From positions 1 to 64,000 of the forward strand of contig JALWVU010000073.1 in assembly GCA_027079305.1 (NCBI GenBank): DNA of 64,000 nucleotides. Direction: 5' to 3'. The position numbers and the translations under genes were made by a program. The stretch is from Aquificaceae bacterium (GTDB lineage: Bacteria > Aquificota > Aquificia > Aquificales > Aquificaceae). The notes beneath the pieces are model-generated. The model saw only the letters and a list, made by a program, of their open reading frames with translations. It had not been told where the DNA came from and did not search any database. This document shows, piece by piece, positions 42,527-51,960 of the stretch. Each line of letters opens with the position of its first letter. Position 1 is the first letter of the stretch.

Positions 42527-44895
42527 TAGGCTATGTAGCTGAGATCTAACCTGCCCCCGTAGCGGTAAAGGAGCATCTCCTTGAGTTCTGGATAGTTTTC
42601 GAGCCTCGGATCTTCCTCGAGAAGTCTTTGTGCGTCCTCACGCGCCCTCTGGAGCACGGCCCTGTCCTTAGATCTTGCGAGGTTGGCCACGTTGAAGCCG
42701 AAGTATCCGGACTGGGAGACTCCGAGAAGCTCTCCGGGACCTCTGAGTTTGAGGTCCATCTCCGCCACCTCGAAGCCGTCGTTAGTCCTGACGAGCACCT
42801 TCAACCTCCTTATGGCCTCCGCGTCCGTTTTCCTCAGGCTGTCCGGGACCACCAGGTAGCAGTAAGAAGACCTGTCTGACCTTCCCACCCTTCCCCTCAG
42901 CTGGTGTAGCTGGGCGAGACCGAACCTGTGGGCCTCCTCAATTATCATCAGCGTCGCCTCCGGAACGTCTATGCCTACCTCCACCACGGTGGTGGAGACG
43001 AGCACATCTCCCTCCTTCTTGAACCTCTCCATAACCTCCTGCTTCTCCCTGTCGCTGAGCCTCCCGTGGAGTAGGAAGATCTTCAGATCGGGCAGGAGCT
43101 CCCTCCACCTCTCGAACTCCTCCTTGGCGGCCTTTAGCTCCACCTTCTCCGACTCCTCTATCAGAGGGTATATCACGTAGACCTTGTTTCCTTTAGAGAC
43201 CTCCTCCCTGACAGCCTTCAGGAGCTTTTCCCTTTCGCTCTCGAAAAGAAGCAGAGTCCTTATCCTCTGCCTTCCTGGAGGCATCTCATCTATAACCGAG
43301 ATGTCCAGATCCCCGTATACGGAGAGGGCCAGGGTTCTCGGTATGGGTGTGGCGCTCATGACGAGGCAGTGGGGGTAAAGCCCCTTTCCCTTCTCCAAGA
43401 GGAGCTTCCTCTGGAGGACTCCGAACCTGTGCTGTTCGTCTATTATCACGAGGCCGAGCCTTTGGAACTCCACCTTCTCCTGTATGAGGGCGTGGGTCCC
43501 TACAACTATTTTTATGTTCCCATCCCTTATGTGCCTGTGGGCACTCATCTTCTGGGCGGGCGTCAGGCTCCCAGTGAGTAGTCCCACCTCTATCCCCTCC
43601 CTCTCGAAGAACTCCCTGAACTTTCTGTAGTGCTGCTGGGCGAGGATCTCGGTGGGAACCATGACAGCCACCTGGTATCCCTCCCTGACCGCAGCGAGAG
43701 AAGCACCGATGGCCACCACCGTCTTACCGCTCCCCACATCCCCCTGAAGGAGCCTGTTCATGGGGTGTTCCCTTTTCATGTCCGCAAGGATCTCCCTCAG
43801 AACCCTCCTCTGGGCGCCTGTGAGTTTGAAGGGGAGCTTTCCCTCGAACTCGATGATGAACCTGTCGACTGAGACCTCTATCCTGGGTGCCCTTTCCCTC
43901 TGGGTTTCTTTCTTCTTGAGCAGGAGGGAGAGCTGGAAGAGGAAGAGGTCGTCGTAGATCATCCTCTCGTGGTAGGGATCCGTAAAATCGTTCAGTCTCT
44001 TCAGATCCGCACCCTCGGGCATGTGGAGGAATAGAACGCTCTCGTCGAGGGGAGGGAGCTTTCTTTCCTTGATAATTTCTTCTGGCAGGTAGTCGGGCAG
44101 GTAGGGAACCGCCCTCTGGACTATCCTCTGTAGAGCGGACCTTATCCTGTTCTGCCTTGTTTTGGAAGAGATCTTCGTTATCTCTCCTTTACTCCTTATG
44201 TAGTAGATGGGGAAAATCCTTCCGAACTCTCCCTCCTTGAGAAGCTCGGGGTGGACGATATACTTCTTACCTCTGAAGCTCTTTATCTTTCCGAGGATCA
44301 CAACCTCCCTGCCCTTCCTGTATAGGGCGGGGAGAAAGTCCGCTTTCTTGTATCTGAACTTGAGGCTTATTTCCTCCGATCCGTCTGTGCACACAACCTC
44401 CGCGGTGTAGCTCCCCTTGTTTATCTTTCTTACCTCCTTCACCTTCAGCTTCAGAACCACTTTTTCGCCCACCTTGGCGAGCCTTATGGAGCTAAGGGGT
44501 CTCCTGTCCTCGTATCTGAGGGGAAAGTAGAAGAGTGCGTCCAGTAGGGTTTTCAGCCCGAGGGACTTTAGCACCTTGAGTTCCTTTGTATCCAAAAACT
44601 TTAGCCTGTCCAGAGGGATCTTGAAGTCCTTTAAACTTCTTTTCTGGACTCTTTTTACCCTCCTTCTTTCACCGCTGTAGGTTTCCAAGAATCTCTTCAG
44701 CTCAAGAATGATCGCCTTCTTCTTCTCCAAAGGCATTCTGTCGAGGGTCTGAAGGTTCTCCAGCAGGTTCTCGGGCAGGCTGTCCCTCAGCTGGTTGTAG
44801 AGGTAGAGTCCGATTCCGAAACCTCTCCTTAACTTTATGGCTCCGTTCTCCAGAAGGCCCTGGAGAAAATCCAGTATCTTTTTATGGTCCTTCAT
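42526..44895 (-). CDS. recG: ATP-dependent DNA helicase RecG
   Basis: 789-residue branch-migration helicase that reverses stalled forks. It has a family N-terminal extension (about 1-100), a wedge/OB domain (about 115-260) with ALFYFPLRYEDRRPL, then helicase motifs: Walker A RLLQGDVGSGKTVVA, Walker B VIIDEQHRFGV, motif III VMSATPIPRTLALSVYGDLDISVIDEMPPGR, VSTTVVEVGIDVPEATLMIIEEAHRFGLAQLHQLRGRVGRS. DEQH rather than DEAH is normal for RecG. It starts 1 nt after tamB's stop. Confidence 0.97.
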   Translation of the reverse strand: MKDHKKILDFLQGLLENGAIKLRRGFGIGLYLYNQLRDSLPENLLENLQTLDRMPLEKKKAIILELKRFLETYSGERRRVKRVQKRSLKDFKIPLDRLKFLDTKELKVLKSLGLKTLLDALFYFPLRYEDRRPLSSIRLAKVGEKVVLKLKVKEVRKINKGSYTAEVVCTDGSEEISLKFRYKKADFLPALYRKGREVVILGKIKSFRGKKYIVHPELLKEGEFGRIFPIYYIRSKGEITKISSKTRQNRIRSALQRIVQRAVPYLPDYLPEEIIKERKLPPLDESVLFLHMPEGADLKRLNDFTDPYHERMIYDDLFLFQLSLLLKKKETQRERAPRIEVSVDRFIIEFEGKLPFKLTGAQRRVLREILADMKREHPMNRLLQGDVGSGKTVVAIGASLAAVREGYQVAVMVPTEILAQQHYRKFREFFEREGIEVGLLTGSLTPAQKMSAHRHIRDGNIKIVVGTHALIQEKVEFQRLGLVIIDEQHRFGVLQRKLLLEKGKGLYPHCLVMSATPIPRTLALSVYGDLDISVIDEMPPGRQRIRTLLLFESEREKLLKAVREEVSKGNKVYVIYPLIEESEKVELKAAKEEFERWRELLPDLKIFLLHGRLSDREKQEVMERFKKEGDVLVSTTVVEVGIDVPEATLMIIEEAHRFGLAQLHQLRGRVGRSDRSSYCYLVVPDSLRKTDAEAIRRLKVLVRTNDGFEVAEMDLKLRGPGELLGVSQSGYFGFNVANLARSKDRAVLQRAREDAQRLLEEDPRLENYPELKEMLLYRYGGRLDLSYIA

Positions 44896-44896
44896 A

Positions 44897-47800
44897 TCAG
44901 AAGTCGAACTTCCTGATGAACCTTAATTTTATCTCCGAGGATCTGTCGGAAAACACCCTGCCGTAGAAGGAGAAGTTCCTCGATATGGAGAGGGATCCTC
45001 CGTAGTAAGTCGCCCTCGGATCCTTCAGGGTGCTCTGCTGATACTCTATGGCGAAAGCTCTGGCTATCTTCTTCCTCACGTTCACACCGAAGCCTATCTC
45101 TCCCTGACTGCCCGTCTGGGTGGAGAAGGATATCTCCACACCGAGAAGGCTCGCCAGACCACTCCTCACGTTTCCTATGTAACCCAGCTGTTTGAACAGG
45201 GCCTTGGCGACGGGTATAACACCCTCCGCGGTGCTACCTATTATGAGCTTTGTAAGAAGCTCCTGGGTGCTTCTGGGCGGTTCGGACCATACGACGACCT
45301 GAGGATCCTCCAGATCCCCTCTGACCTTAAGGAATATGCTCAGCTCATCTCCGGGACTGACGAGGGTTATGTCCACCCGCGTGCTCTCCCCCTCCACATC
45401 CCTGAGGGAGCTTATCGTTCCACCCTTGACGAAGAAGGTCCTTCCGAAGTACTTAAGCTCGCCCGAGAGAAGCTCTATCTCCACACCGTAGCGCGGGTCA
45501 GCGGAGCTTCCGGATACCCATCCCCGTATATTGGCGTATACGTGTCCTTCAGGAAGGGTTATCTTGATAGGCTTCTCGCTCTCAAATCTGATATCCAGCT
45601 CAACCGCGGGAGCTTTGGACTTTCCCTTTTCTCTCTTCTCAAGCCTGCCTATCTCTACATCACCGCTCAGCAGGGCATCGAGCCTTACCTTTACATCCTT
45701 CAGATCCTTCACGTCCACCCATCCTTCAGAGCTGATCCTTAGGGACAGGTTAAGACCTTTACTCCTATACCTTACGGGTAAGTCTCTCGATACGAGGTAT
45801 ACGTAGTAGTCCTTTAGATTCACAGTTCCCACATTCGCGGAGAGTCCCGAATCCCCCCTCCAGAGAGTTATGAAGGCACCGAGGCTACTTCCGACAGCGT
45901 TAAGATCTATCCAGGCTTCGAGGGGAAAGGAGAAGAACCTCGAGTAGGTGATCACCTTCCCCGCGTTTCTCAGCTCCAGCTTGAGTTTACCATCCTTGTA
46001 GGAAAAGGAGTATCTGAGCTTTCCCTCCGCCTTGCCCCCGAGAGGGGTGGCGATGAAGAAGGAGAGTCTCTCAAGATCCACTATTCCCCTTGACAGGAAG
46101 GAGATCCCTTCCGAATATATGATGTCAAGGTCTCCCTCAAGGGCACCTTCGAACGATCCCTTCCACAGGAACTTCCTTTCCTTCAGGTCGAGGAATCCCT
46201 TCCTCTGGGAAAGCCTTACCGCGGGTCTGTCCATAACATAAACGTTGACAGCCCCGACTTCTAAGGAGGCCTTTTCCATATTACCTTCCAACTTTACCCC
46301 ACCAAGGCTAACTCTGAAGGCACCCCTCTCGTATACAGCGGGATCTATCCTCAGCAGGTATCTGTCCTTAAAGTATTCTCCCCTTCCGGTAAGTCTCAGA
46401 GGTTTTCCGATCTTACCCAGCTCCGCACTCCACACGATCTTGCCCCTTTCGGGTGATCCTTCTAAGTTGAACAAGAGGTTAACACCCTCGAGGCTCAGGC
46501 CACCCTTCGTGGAGAGAACTTTACTGTCCATGTTGAAGGTGTAATCCCCCTCGAGCACATCGCCCGCTTTGTAGCTCCCCTTAACCGTATCTCCTGCCAG
46601 CTTACCGTCGAGCGTGGCTTCAGGCATCTCCTTAGAAAAAATTTCAAGATCTTTCAGGTTCAGAGTATAGCTACCTTCCAGTCTCTTACCCTTGGAAACA
46701 CTCAGCTTCCCTGAAAAGCTTCCCCTCACACCTTCCCTGTTGAATCCGCCGGAATATACCCGAATGCCGAGGGTAAAGCCTTTCCCGGTATGGGAAAACT
46801 CCACCCTACCCTTGTCTATCCTAAGATCCAGTCCGTAAACCTTCCTCCTCAGGTCCTTCAGATCGGTTATGGACAGAATACCGCCCTTCAGATCTCCCTT
46901 AACGTATCCCGAAAAGCCCTCACCCCTGTAGAGAAGTTCTATCCTGTCCCCGTAAAGGCTCAGCTCGTAGGAGCCGTCCCCCACCGGGAAGTTGGAGTAG
47001 CTCAGATCCCTGAAATTTCCCTCCCCCTCAAGGCGGAGACCTCCCATGTATGCAACCCTGCCCCGGTAGTATAGACAGAGGGAGAGGGGACCCTCAGCCC
47101 AGAAGAGCCTCTCAAGAACCAGTTTTCCTTCGAAGCCTTCCTCGGTAAAGTTTCCGGATACCTCCAGATAACCGGGATCTGATGCGCTGAGGTATATATC
47201 TCCCTTCCCGTCCTGAAGATCGTAGCGAAGCTTCAGAACACCACTTTCAAAGTAAAAGTTCTCCACACTTAGGGAGTCCGCCCGGACGGAGAGTTGAAGG
47301 CTGGATTCTTCAAAGTCATAGAACACATCTCCCCTCACCCACCCGAATACCAGGTAAGGGATGCGGAGGAGTTTCGAATCCACGGGGAACCTGTCTACCT
47401 CTGCCCTTAAGTGCATCTTCGGAGATAGAGACAGCTCGTATCTCATGGAGGTAGTCTCGTTCCATACCCTGCCTCTCAGGTAGGCCTCTCCGCCGAAGAC
47501 TATCCTAAGATCGGAGTCCGTCCTAACATCATCGAGAGTTATCCTGTCTTCCACCCCCACCTTCTCTGTAAAACCCCTCAGCTTCAGGGTAAGGCCCTCG
47601 TAGTCGAGCCTGCCGGATCCGCGCAGTCCTATCGGAGCTACGCTTACAGCTCCCCTTCTTATCCCCTTCACCTTCCCCTCCAGGGTAAAATCCGCCTTAA
47701 GGTCCGCCTCCCGTATTCTCCCGCGGATATCAAACTCGAAGAGGTCAGACCATACTCTTGCCCTTTCCACGGAGATAGACTCCTTCCGGAGATAAGCCCT

Positions 47801-48277
47801 CTCCAAGGAGACGAAGGTGATAAAATTCTCCGCATGAATCTCCGCGTGACCCTTCAGTTTCCTGTCCCTCAGCACCACGTTCTTGAGAAGAACGGACACC
47901 GCCTTATTTCCGACTATAGTTATGAGGAACTTTCCCACACGGATCTCGGACTCTTTCAAGAACTCGGGCACGGGGATCTTAACCGGTCCTCCCCCTCCGG
48001 TTTTGGAACCCTCACCTACAGATATGAAAGCTCCCTCGGAAAGGGATACCTTCAATTTATCCTCGTAAGATAGGGATAGGTCCTTCAGGGATAAAAACAC
48101 ATACCTACCACTCAGGGGCAGGTAAACGTATAGGTTGCCTACACTTAAATTGAAGGGAGATATCCGAAAGGAGACCTCCTTTACACCGTATAGAACTTTT
48201 TTGGATATCAGATAGGGCTTCAGAAATAAGAAGTATAAGGTGAGGAGGAGAAGGAGGAGGAAGGCGACATAGCGCAT
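44897..48277 (-). CDS. tamB: TamB-like translocation and assembly module protein (DUF490)
   Basis: This 1126-residue protein has an N-terminal membrane anchor (VAFLLLLLLTLYFLFLKPYLI) and then a very long run of short beta strands (AsmA/TamB-type beta-taco) that spans the periplasm. The C-terminal DUF490 region is clear from SADPRYGVEIELLSGELKYFGRTFFVKGGTISSLRDVEG and DPQVVVWSEPPRSTQELLTKLIIG, followed by the last strands (QGEIGFGVNVRKKIARAFAIEYQQS). The family carries phospholipids or assists outer-membrane protein assembly. No TamA/Omp85 gene is adjacent. It is co-transcribed with the regulator upstream and recG downstream. Confidence 0.9.
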   Translation of the reverse strand: MRYVAFLLLLLLTLYFLFLKPYLISKKVLYGVKEVSFRISPFNLSVGNLYVYLPLSGRYVFLSLKDLSLSYEDKLKVSLSEGAFISVGEGSKTGGGGPVKIPVPEFLKESEIRVGKFLITIVGNKAVSVLLKNVVLRDRKLKGHAEIHAENFITFVSLERAYLRKESISVERARVWSDLFEFDIRGRIREADLKADFTLEGKVKGIRRGAVSVAPIGLRGSGRLDYEGLTLKLRGFTEKVGVEDRITLDDVRTDSDLRIVFGGEAYLRGRVWNETTSMRYELSLSPKMHLRAEVDRFPVDSKLLRIPYLVFGWVRGDVFYDFEESSLQLSVRADSLSVENFYFESGVLKLRYDLQDGKGDIYLSASDPGYLEVSGNFTEEGFEGKLVLERLFWAEGPLSLCLYYRGRVAYMGGLRLEGEGNFRDLSYSNFPVGDGSYELSLYGDRIELLYRGEGFSGYVKGDLKGGILSITDLKDLRRKVYGLDLRIDKGRVEFSHTGKGFTLGIRVYSGGFNREGVRGSFSGKLSVSKGKRLEGSYTLNLKDLEIFSKEMPEATLDGKLAGDTVKGSYKAGDVLEGDYTFNMDSKVLSTKGGLSLEGVNLLFNLEGSPERGKIVWSAELGKIGKPLRLTGRGEYFKDRYLLRIDPAVYERGAFRVSLGGVKLEGNMEKASLEVGAVNVYVMDRPAVRLSQRKGFLDLKERKFLWKGSFEGALEGDLDIIYSEGISFLSRGIVDLERLSFFIATPLGGKAEGKLRYSFSYKDGKLKLELRNAGKVITYSRFFSFPLEAWIDLNAVGSSLGAFITLWRGDSGLSANVGTVNLKDYYVYLVSRDLPVRYRSKGLNLSLRISSEGWVDVKDLKDVKVRLDALLSGDVEIGRLEKREKGKSKAPAVELDIRFESEKPIKITLPEGHVYANIRGWVSGSSADPRYGVEIELLSGELKYFGRTFFVKGGTISSLRDVEGESTRVDITLVSPGDELSIFLKVRGDLEDPQVVVWSEPPRSTQELLTKLIIGSTAEGVIPVAKALFKQLGYIGNVRSGLASLLGVEISFSTQTGSQGEIGFGVNVRKKIARAFAIEYQQSTLKDPRATYYGGSLSISRNFSFYGRVFSDRSSEIKLRFIRKFDF

Positions 48278-48281
48278 AAAC

Positions 48282-48920
48282 TCATTCTATTCCGTGCATC
48301 TTCAGGTTCTCCTTTATCCTGTGCAGAAGCTCAGCGGGGTTCTTTATGGGATAATCAAGCTCCTCGACCACCTCTTCCGCCTTCCTTCCCTTTATCATCA
48401 CACCAGAGAGTTTCTCCTTTATGTCCTCCGCGGACTGGATCGGAAAGTCTGTTCCTTTTATCCTCTTCAGAACCATGTAGGCCCAGGGTATGTCGAGGGC
48501 CTCAGCTGCCTGAGTGCAGTATTCGAGGAATATCTTAGGCTCTTCGTGCCCCTCTTTGACCAGTTTGTAGGCGAGCTTGGCTATCCCTCCCGCGGTGTGA
48601 ACCCTGAGCTCCTTCTTCTCCTCCTGGGTAAGCTCGTCGATGTGCTGGATCTTATACATGGCGAGTTCGGGATCCGCTCTCAGGATATTACGGACCGTCT
48701 GCTTGGTAAGACCAACTATCTCCGCTATCTCCTCCTCCGTTTTGAGATACTCCTCCCTCAGAACTACAGCGAAGGAAGCTCTTGCCAGCGAGGGAAGCCA
48801 GGTAAGGGTCTTGAACTCCGCGAGCTTTTGAAGACCCCCCAGAAGATCGATGGACTTGAGGAACACCCTCGTAACCAGAGGCTCCACATCAACTTCTACG
48901 GGTTGAAGTTCTATGACCAT
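48282..48920 (-). CDS. HTH regulatory-domain protein (near-KaiC-type family)
   Basis: 212 residues. A central block (about residues 38-82: TLTWLPSLARASFAVVLREEY, then KTEEEIAEIVGLTKQTVRNILRAD) is a helix-turn-helix segment that I associate from memory with a family of probable regulators found beside KaiC-like genes in archaea and Aquificales; the rest is helical. No KaiC is in the window. It leads the leftward tamB-recG transcript and has GGAGGG upstream of the ATG. Its DNA target and signal are unknown. Confidence 0.6.
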   Translation of the reverse strand: MVIELQPVEVDVEPLVTRVFLKSIDLLGGLQKLAEFKTLTWLPSLARASFAVVLREEYLKTEEEIAEIVGLTKQTVRNILRADPELAMYKIQHIDELTQEEKKELRVHTAGGIAKLAYKLVKEGHEEPKIFLEYCTQAAEALDIPWAYMVLKRIKGTDFPIQSAEDIKEKLSGVMIKGRKAEEVVEELDYPIKNPAELLHRIKENLKMHGIE

Positions 48921-48960
48921 TTTGCACCCTCCTTATCTTACTATTTTAATTAATAGTCCT

Positions 48961-49668
48961 ATGATAATCCTCTTAGACTACGACGGAACCTTAACACCGA
49001 TAGTTCCAAAGCCCCGGGAGGCAAAGATAGATCCAGAGAGGAAAGCCTTTCTGGAAAGACTTTCCAAAAGGCACAAGCTCGGGATAGTCACGGGTAGAAG
49101 CTTCGACAGCTTTAGGGAGGTCTTCGGAGATATACCAGAAACCATATACGTTGCTACATCCCACGGTGCAAAGGTATACAAGGGAGAGAAACTGATAGAA
49201 GACTTTACAAAGTGCCAGCTCCCGGATCTGAAAGAGCTGGAGGACAGACTCAAAAACCTGAAGGGAACCTTTTTAGAGAAAAAGGACGGATGCTTTGCAC
49301 TACACTACAGGGAGTACGAAGGGGACGAAAGAAAGATCAAGGAGATCTTCTACGACTTTGTCAAGAAAAACCCGCCTAAGAAGATAATAGAGGGGAAGAA
49401 GATACTCGAGGCCATCTACGGGGACTTTGATAAAGGAACCGCGGTAGAAAACATCCTCAAGGTTGTGGACAGAAAGCGGGAAGAGGGCCTCCTATACATA
49501 GGGGACGATACGACCGACCTCTACGCCCTTAGGAAGGCAAAAGAGCTGGGAGGCAGGGCTATCTTCGTGGGGACAGATAAACCTCCCGAAGCGGACCTCC
49601 TCCTTAAGGATGTAGACGACGTATACGAGTTCTTAGCTACCCTCAACGAGACTGCTGATCACAAGTAG
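48961..49668 (+). CDS. otsB: Trehalose-6-phosphate phosphatase-like HAD protein
   Basis: 235 residues. The N-terminal HAD motif is ILLDYDGTLTPIVPKPREAKIDPE, with LGIVTGRSFDSF, ATSHGAKVYKG, FALHYREYEGDERK, DKGTAVENILKVV and the metal-binding GDDTTDLYALRKAKELGG in the order typical of OtsB. The product releases phosphate from trehalose-6-phosphate, or possibly from a related glucosyl compatible solute. The ATG at 48961 begins the conserved part; an A/T-rich -10-like sequence lies just before it with no SD. It overlaps the 3' end of treT by 36 nt, tail to tail. Confidence 0.87.
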   Translation: MIILLDYDGTLTPIVPKPREAKIDPERKAFLERLSKRHKLGIVTGRSFDSFREVFGDIPETIYVATSHGAKVYKGEKLIEDFTKCQLPDLKELEDRLKNLKGTFLEKKDGCFALHYREYEGDERKIKEIFYDFVKKNPPKKIIEGKKILEAIYGDFDKGTAVENILKVVDRKREEGLLYIGDDTTDLYALRKAKELGGRAIFVGTDKPPEADLLLKDVDDVYEFLATLNETADHK

Positions 49669-50838
49669 GTAGTCCCTAAGATGTCTCGTTATCAGGAAGC
49701 TGTGTTTTACCCTCTCGCGGGCGTTCCTGCCCATCTCCTTCCTCCTCCTCTCATCCGCCAGAAGCTGTTTTATCCTGAAAGCCGCGCCCTCTATGCTATT
49801 GATCAGATAGCCCGTTATGCCGTTTATAACCTGCCTTCTTATACCGCCTATGTTGCTACCTATAACGGGCTTCTCCTTCCACATGGCCTCTGAAACCACG
49901 AGGCCGAATCCTTCCCTGAGGGACTTCTGGATCACGACGGTCGCTGATCTCTGAAGGGCGTTTATCTCCATGTGGCTGTTGGGAGGCAGGTTCAGAACGA
50001 ATATGTCCGGATCGTCTCCTTTGGCTTCCAGAACCTCCCTGTAGACCTCCTCGCCCTCGGGATCGTCGCTGGCGAAGGATCCTGCGAGAACGAGCTGGCA
50101 GTCGTATCTCTTCTTGACCATACGGTAGGTCTCTATCACACCCAAGGGGTCCTTGAGCCTATCGAAGCGGGAAACCTGAAGGAGTATGGGCCTCTCCGGA
50201 TCTATACCGAACTTATTAAGAACGTAAGATACGTAATCCTCCTTAAGCTCCCTGTTTTTCTCGTGAAGGGGATCTATAGAGGGGGGTATCACAAAGGCGG
50301 GTATCCTGACCCCCTCCCTTACGAACTCGGGTATGTGAAAGATGCTCGCATCGTATCCGTTCACGAACATCTCCAGGAACTTCCAGGTCTCTTCGTCGGG
50401 GGTGGAAACGTCTATATGGCATCTCCATATCCACTTTTGTCCTCTTTTCCTTTTAACTATTAGGCCTAAAGGCTGGGGGTCGTGGATAAAGACAACGTCG
50501 AAAGGATCCGTATCCACGTAAGAAATGTTCTCGTAGGTATACTTCATGTAGGTGATAACATCTTCGTGGGTGAGCCTCTCCTGTCCGGGAAGGTGAAGGA
50601 GGTTGTGAATCTTCTTGGTAACCTTGAAAAACTCGAGATCGCCCTTTATGACCTCCCAGTGGGTCTCTATACCCAGCTCGTTCATAAGGGGAACCATCCT
50701 GTAGAGGATCTCAGCGACTCCGCCTCCCAATTTGGTAGAGTTCACGTGCAGAACCTTTACACCTTTCAGCTTCTCCGCTACCTTCTGAAGCTCTAAAAGG
50801 GCTCCCTCCTCTATAAACTTGGCGTATTCTTCAAGCAT
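49633..50838 (-). CDS. treT: Trehalose synthase, TreT-type glycosyltransferase (GT4)
   Basis: 401 residues of GT-B fold. The N-terminal LHVNSTKLGGGVAEILYRMVPLMNELGIETHWEVIKGD is the characteristic TreT opening; FIHDPQPLGLI, WRCHIDVSTPD, LLQVSRFDRLKDPLGVIETYRMV and SLREGFGLVVSEAMWKEKPVIGSNIGGIRRQVI (donor site with E-x7-E) follow. TreT joins NDP-glucose to glucose to give trehalose directly, which does not need OtsB; the coexistence may mean two routes or a different acceptor. Starts 3 nt after the DUF5752 gene. Confidence 0.88.
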   Translation of the reverse strand: MLEEYAKFIEEGALLELQKVAEKLKGVKVLHVNSTKLGGGVAEILYRMVPLMNELGIETHWEVIKGDLEFFKVTKKIHNLLHLPGQERLTHEDVITYMKYTYENISYVDTDPFDVVFIHDPQPLGLIVKRKRGQKWIWRCHIDVSTPDEETWKFLEMFVNGYDASIFHIPEFVREGVRIPAFVIPPSIDPLHEKNRELKEDYVSYVLNKFGIDPERPILLQVSRFDRLKDPLGVIETYRMVKKRYDCQLVLAGSFASDDPEGEEVYREVLEAKGDDPDIFVLNLPPNSHMEINALQRSATVVIQKSLREGFGLVVSEAMWKEKPVIGSNIGGIRRQVINGITGYLINSIEGAAFRIKQLLADERRRKEMGRNARERVKHSFLITRHLRDYLLVISSLVEGS

Positions 50839-50841
50839 CTT

Positions 50842-51456
50842 TCAGCTCTCCGAAAGTATATCTAAGATCTTCTCCCTGACCTCATACAGGCTCGAGGCCA
50901 TCAGATCTATCTTCTCTATCTTTTCAGCCTTTTCCTTCTCACCTATCTCCGTCAGCCAGCGGGAAAAGTCATTCACAGGCTCCCCGTGGTAGAGCCTGGA
51001 GGTAACCAGATGGTAAAAGAGGGACCGCACACCCACCTTCTCCACACCTTCCCTGAACTCCTTAATATCCTTTGCCTTTATACCCAGATCTACCGTTCTC
51101 CTGACCGCCCTTATAAAGTAGAAGGGTTTGCATATCTTCTCCACTCCCCCGATCTCCGAGTGTAGGATATCGAGCATCTTCTCCCTCATGTCCTCTATAC
51201 ACACACACTCTAAGAGATCGAGGGCGGAGAACTTCTCCGCAAGGACCGGAAAGCCATTCTCCGCAAGCCAGTAGGCGAAGCTGTTCCCGTAGTCCGTTGG
51301 GAGGAAGTGATACTCGAACATATTTCTGTAAAGATGGTAGTAGATGGTGTCCTCGTCCACCTCCCTCAGGGCTCTCGTAAAGGAGGCAAGGGTGTTCACC
51401 TTTATGCCCGTATACTGGGCTGTCCAGAGTTCCGCCCTAAAAAGAAACTCAGCCAT
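50842..51456 (-). CDS. DUF5752-type helical protein with internal duplication
   Basis: 204 residues made of two similar halves, about 7-98 and about 112-201. Both contain G-I-K ... F..(R/E)..(R/E)-V ... -(Y/F)-Y-H-L, then N-(S/D)-F-x-x-W-L-x-E, and both end in R-E-K-(M/I)-L-D-I-L. All-helical, no signal or membrane segment. I recall the DUF5752 family beside trehalose and glycogen-type genes; its function is unknown. It leads the two-gene transcript with treT, so a role in trehalose handling or regulation of TreT is a reasonable inference. Confidence 0.75.
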   Translation of the reverse strand: MAEFLFRAELWTAQYTGIKVNTLASFTRALREVDEDTIYYHLYRNMFEYHFLPTDYGNSFAYWLAENGFPVLAEKFSALDLLECVCIEDMREKMLDILHSEIGGVEKICKPFYFIRAVRRTVDLGIKAKDIKEFREGVEKVGVRSLFYHLVTSRLYHGEPVNDFSRWLTEIGEKEKAEKIEKIDLMASSLYEVREKILDILSES

Positions 51457-51489
51457 ATAATAATGTTAAACTTGAAAGGGAGGTAAGTA

Positions 51490-51960
51490 ATGCTTAAAGA
51501 AGGCGACAAGGCGCCCGACTTCTGCCTTAAAGGTATAGACGAGAATGGAGAAGAGAAAGAGTTCTGTCTTAAAGACTTTAAAGGTAGCAGGCTGATTCTA
51601 TACTTCTATCCCAAAGACGACACGCCCGGATGCACCACCGAGGCCTGCGATTTCAGAGATAACCTGAACGTCCTGATAGAGAAAGGATACAAAGTTGTAG
51701 GTGTTAGCCCAGACAGCGTGAGCTCCCACAGGAAGTTCAAAGAAAAATACAACCTCAACTTCCCGCTCCTTAGTGACCCGGACAAAAAGGTGGCGGAGGC
51801 TTACGGAGCCTACGGAGAGAAGAAGATGTATGGAAAGGTTACCAAGGGCATAATAAGATCCACCTTCCTTATAGACGAAGAGGGGAGGATAAAGAAAGCA
51901 TGGTACAACGTAAAGGCGAAGGGGCACGTGGAAAAGCTCCTGAAAGAGCTCGAGAGCTGA
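51490..51960 (+). CDS. bcp: Thioredoxin-dependent peroxiredoxin (Bcp/PrxQ type)
   Basis: 156 residues with the PrxQ signature FYPKDDTPGCTTEACDFRDN: the peroxidatic cysteine is the C of PGC (about residue 48) and the resolving cysteine is five residues later. RSTFLIDEEGRIKKAWYNVKAKGH is the C-terminal strand. Reduces hydroperoxides using thioredoxin. GGGAGG lies 6 nt before the start. Its last 61 nt overlap the start of nth in another frame. Confidence 0.94.
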   Translation: MLKEGDKAPDFCLKGIDENGEEKEFCLKDFKGSRLILYFYPKDDTPGCTTEACDFRDNLNVLIEKGYKVVGVSPDSVSSHRKFKEKYNLNFPLLSDPDKKVAEAYGAYGEKKMYGKVTKGIIRSTFLIDEEGRIKKAWYNVKAKGHVEKLLKELES

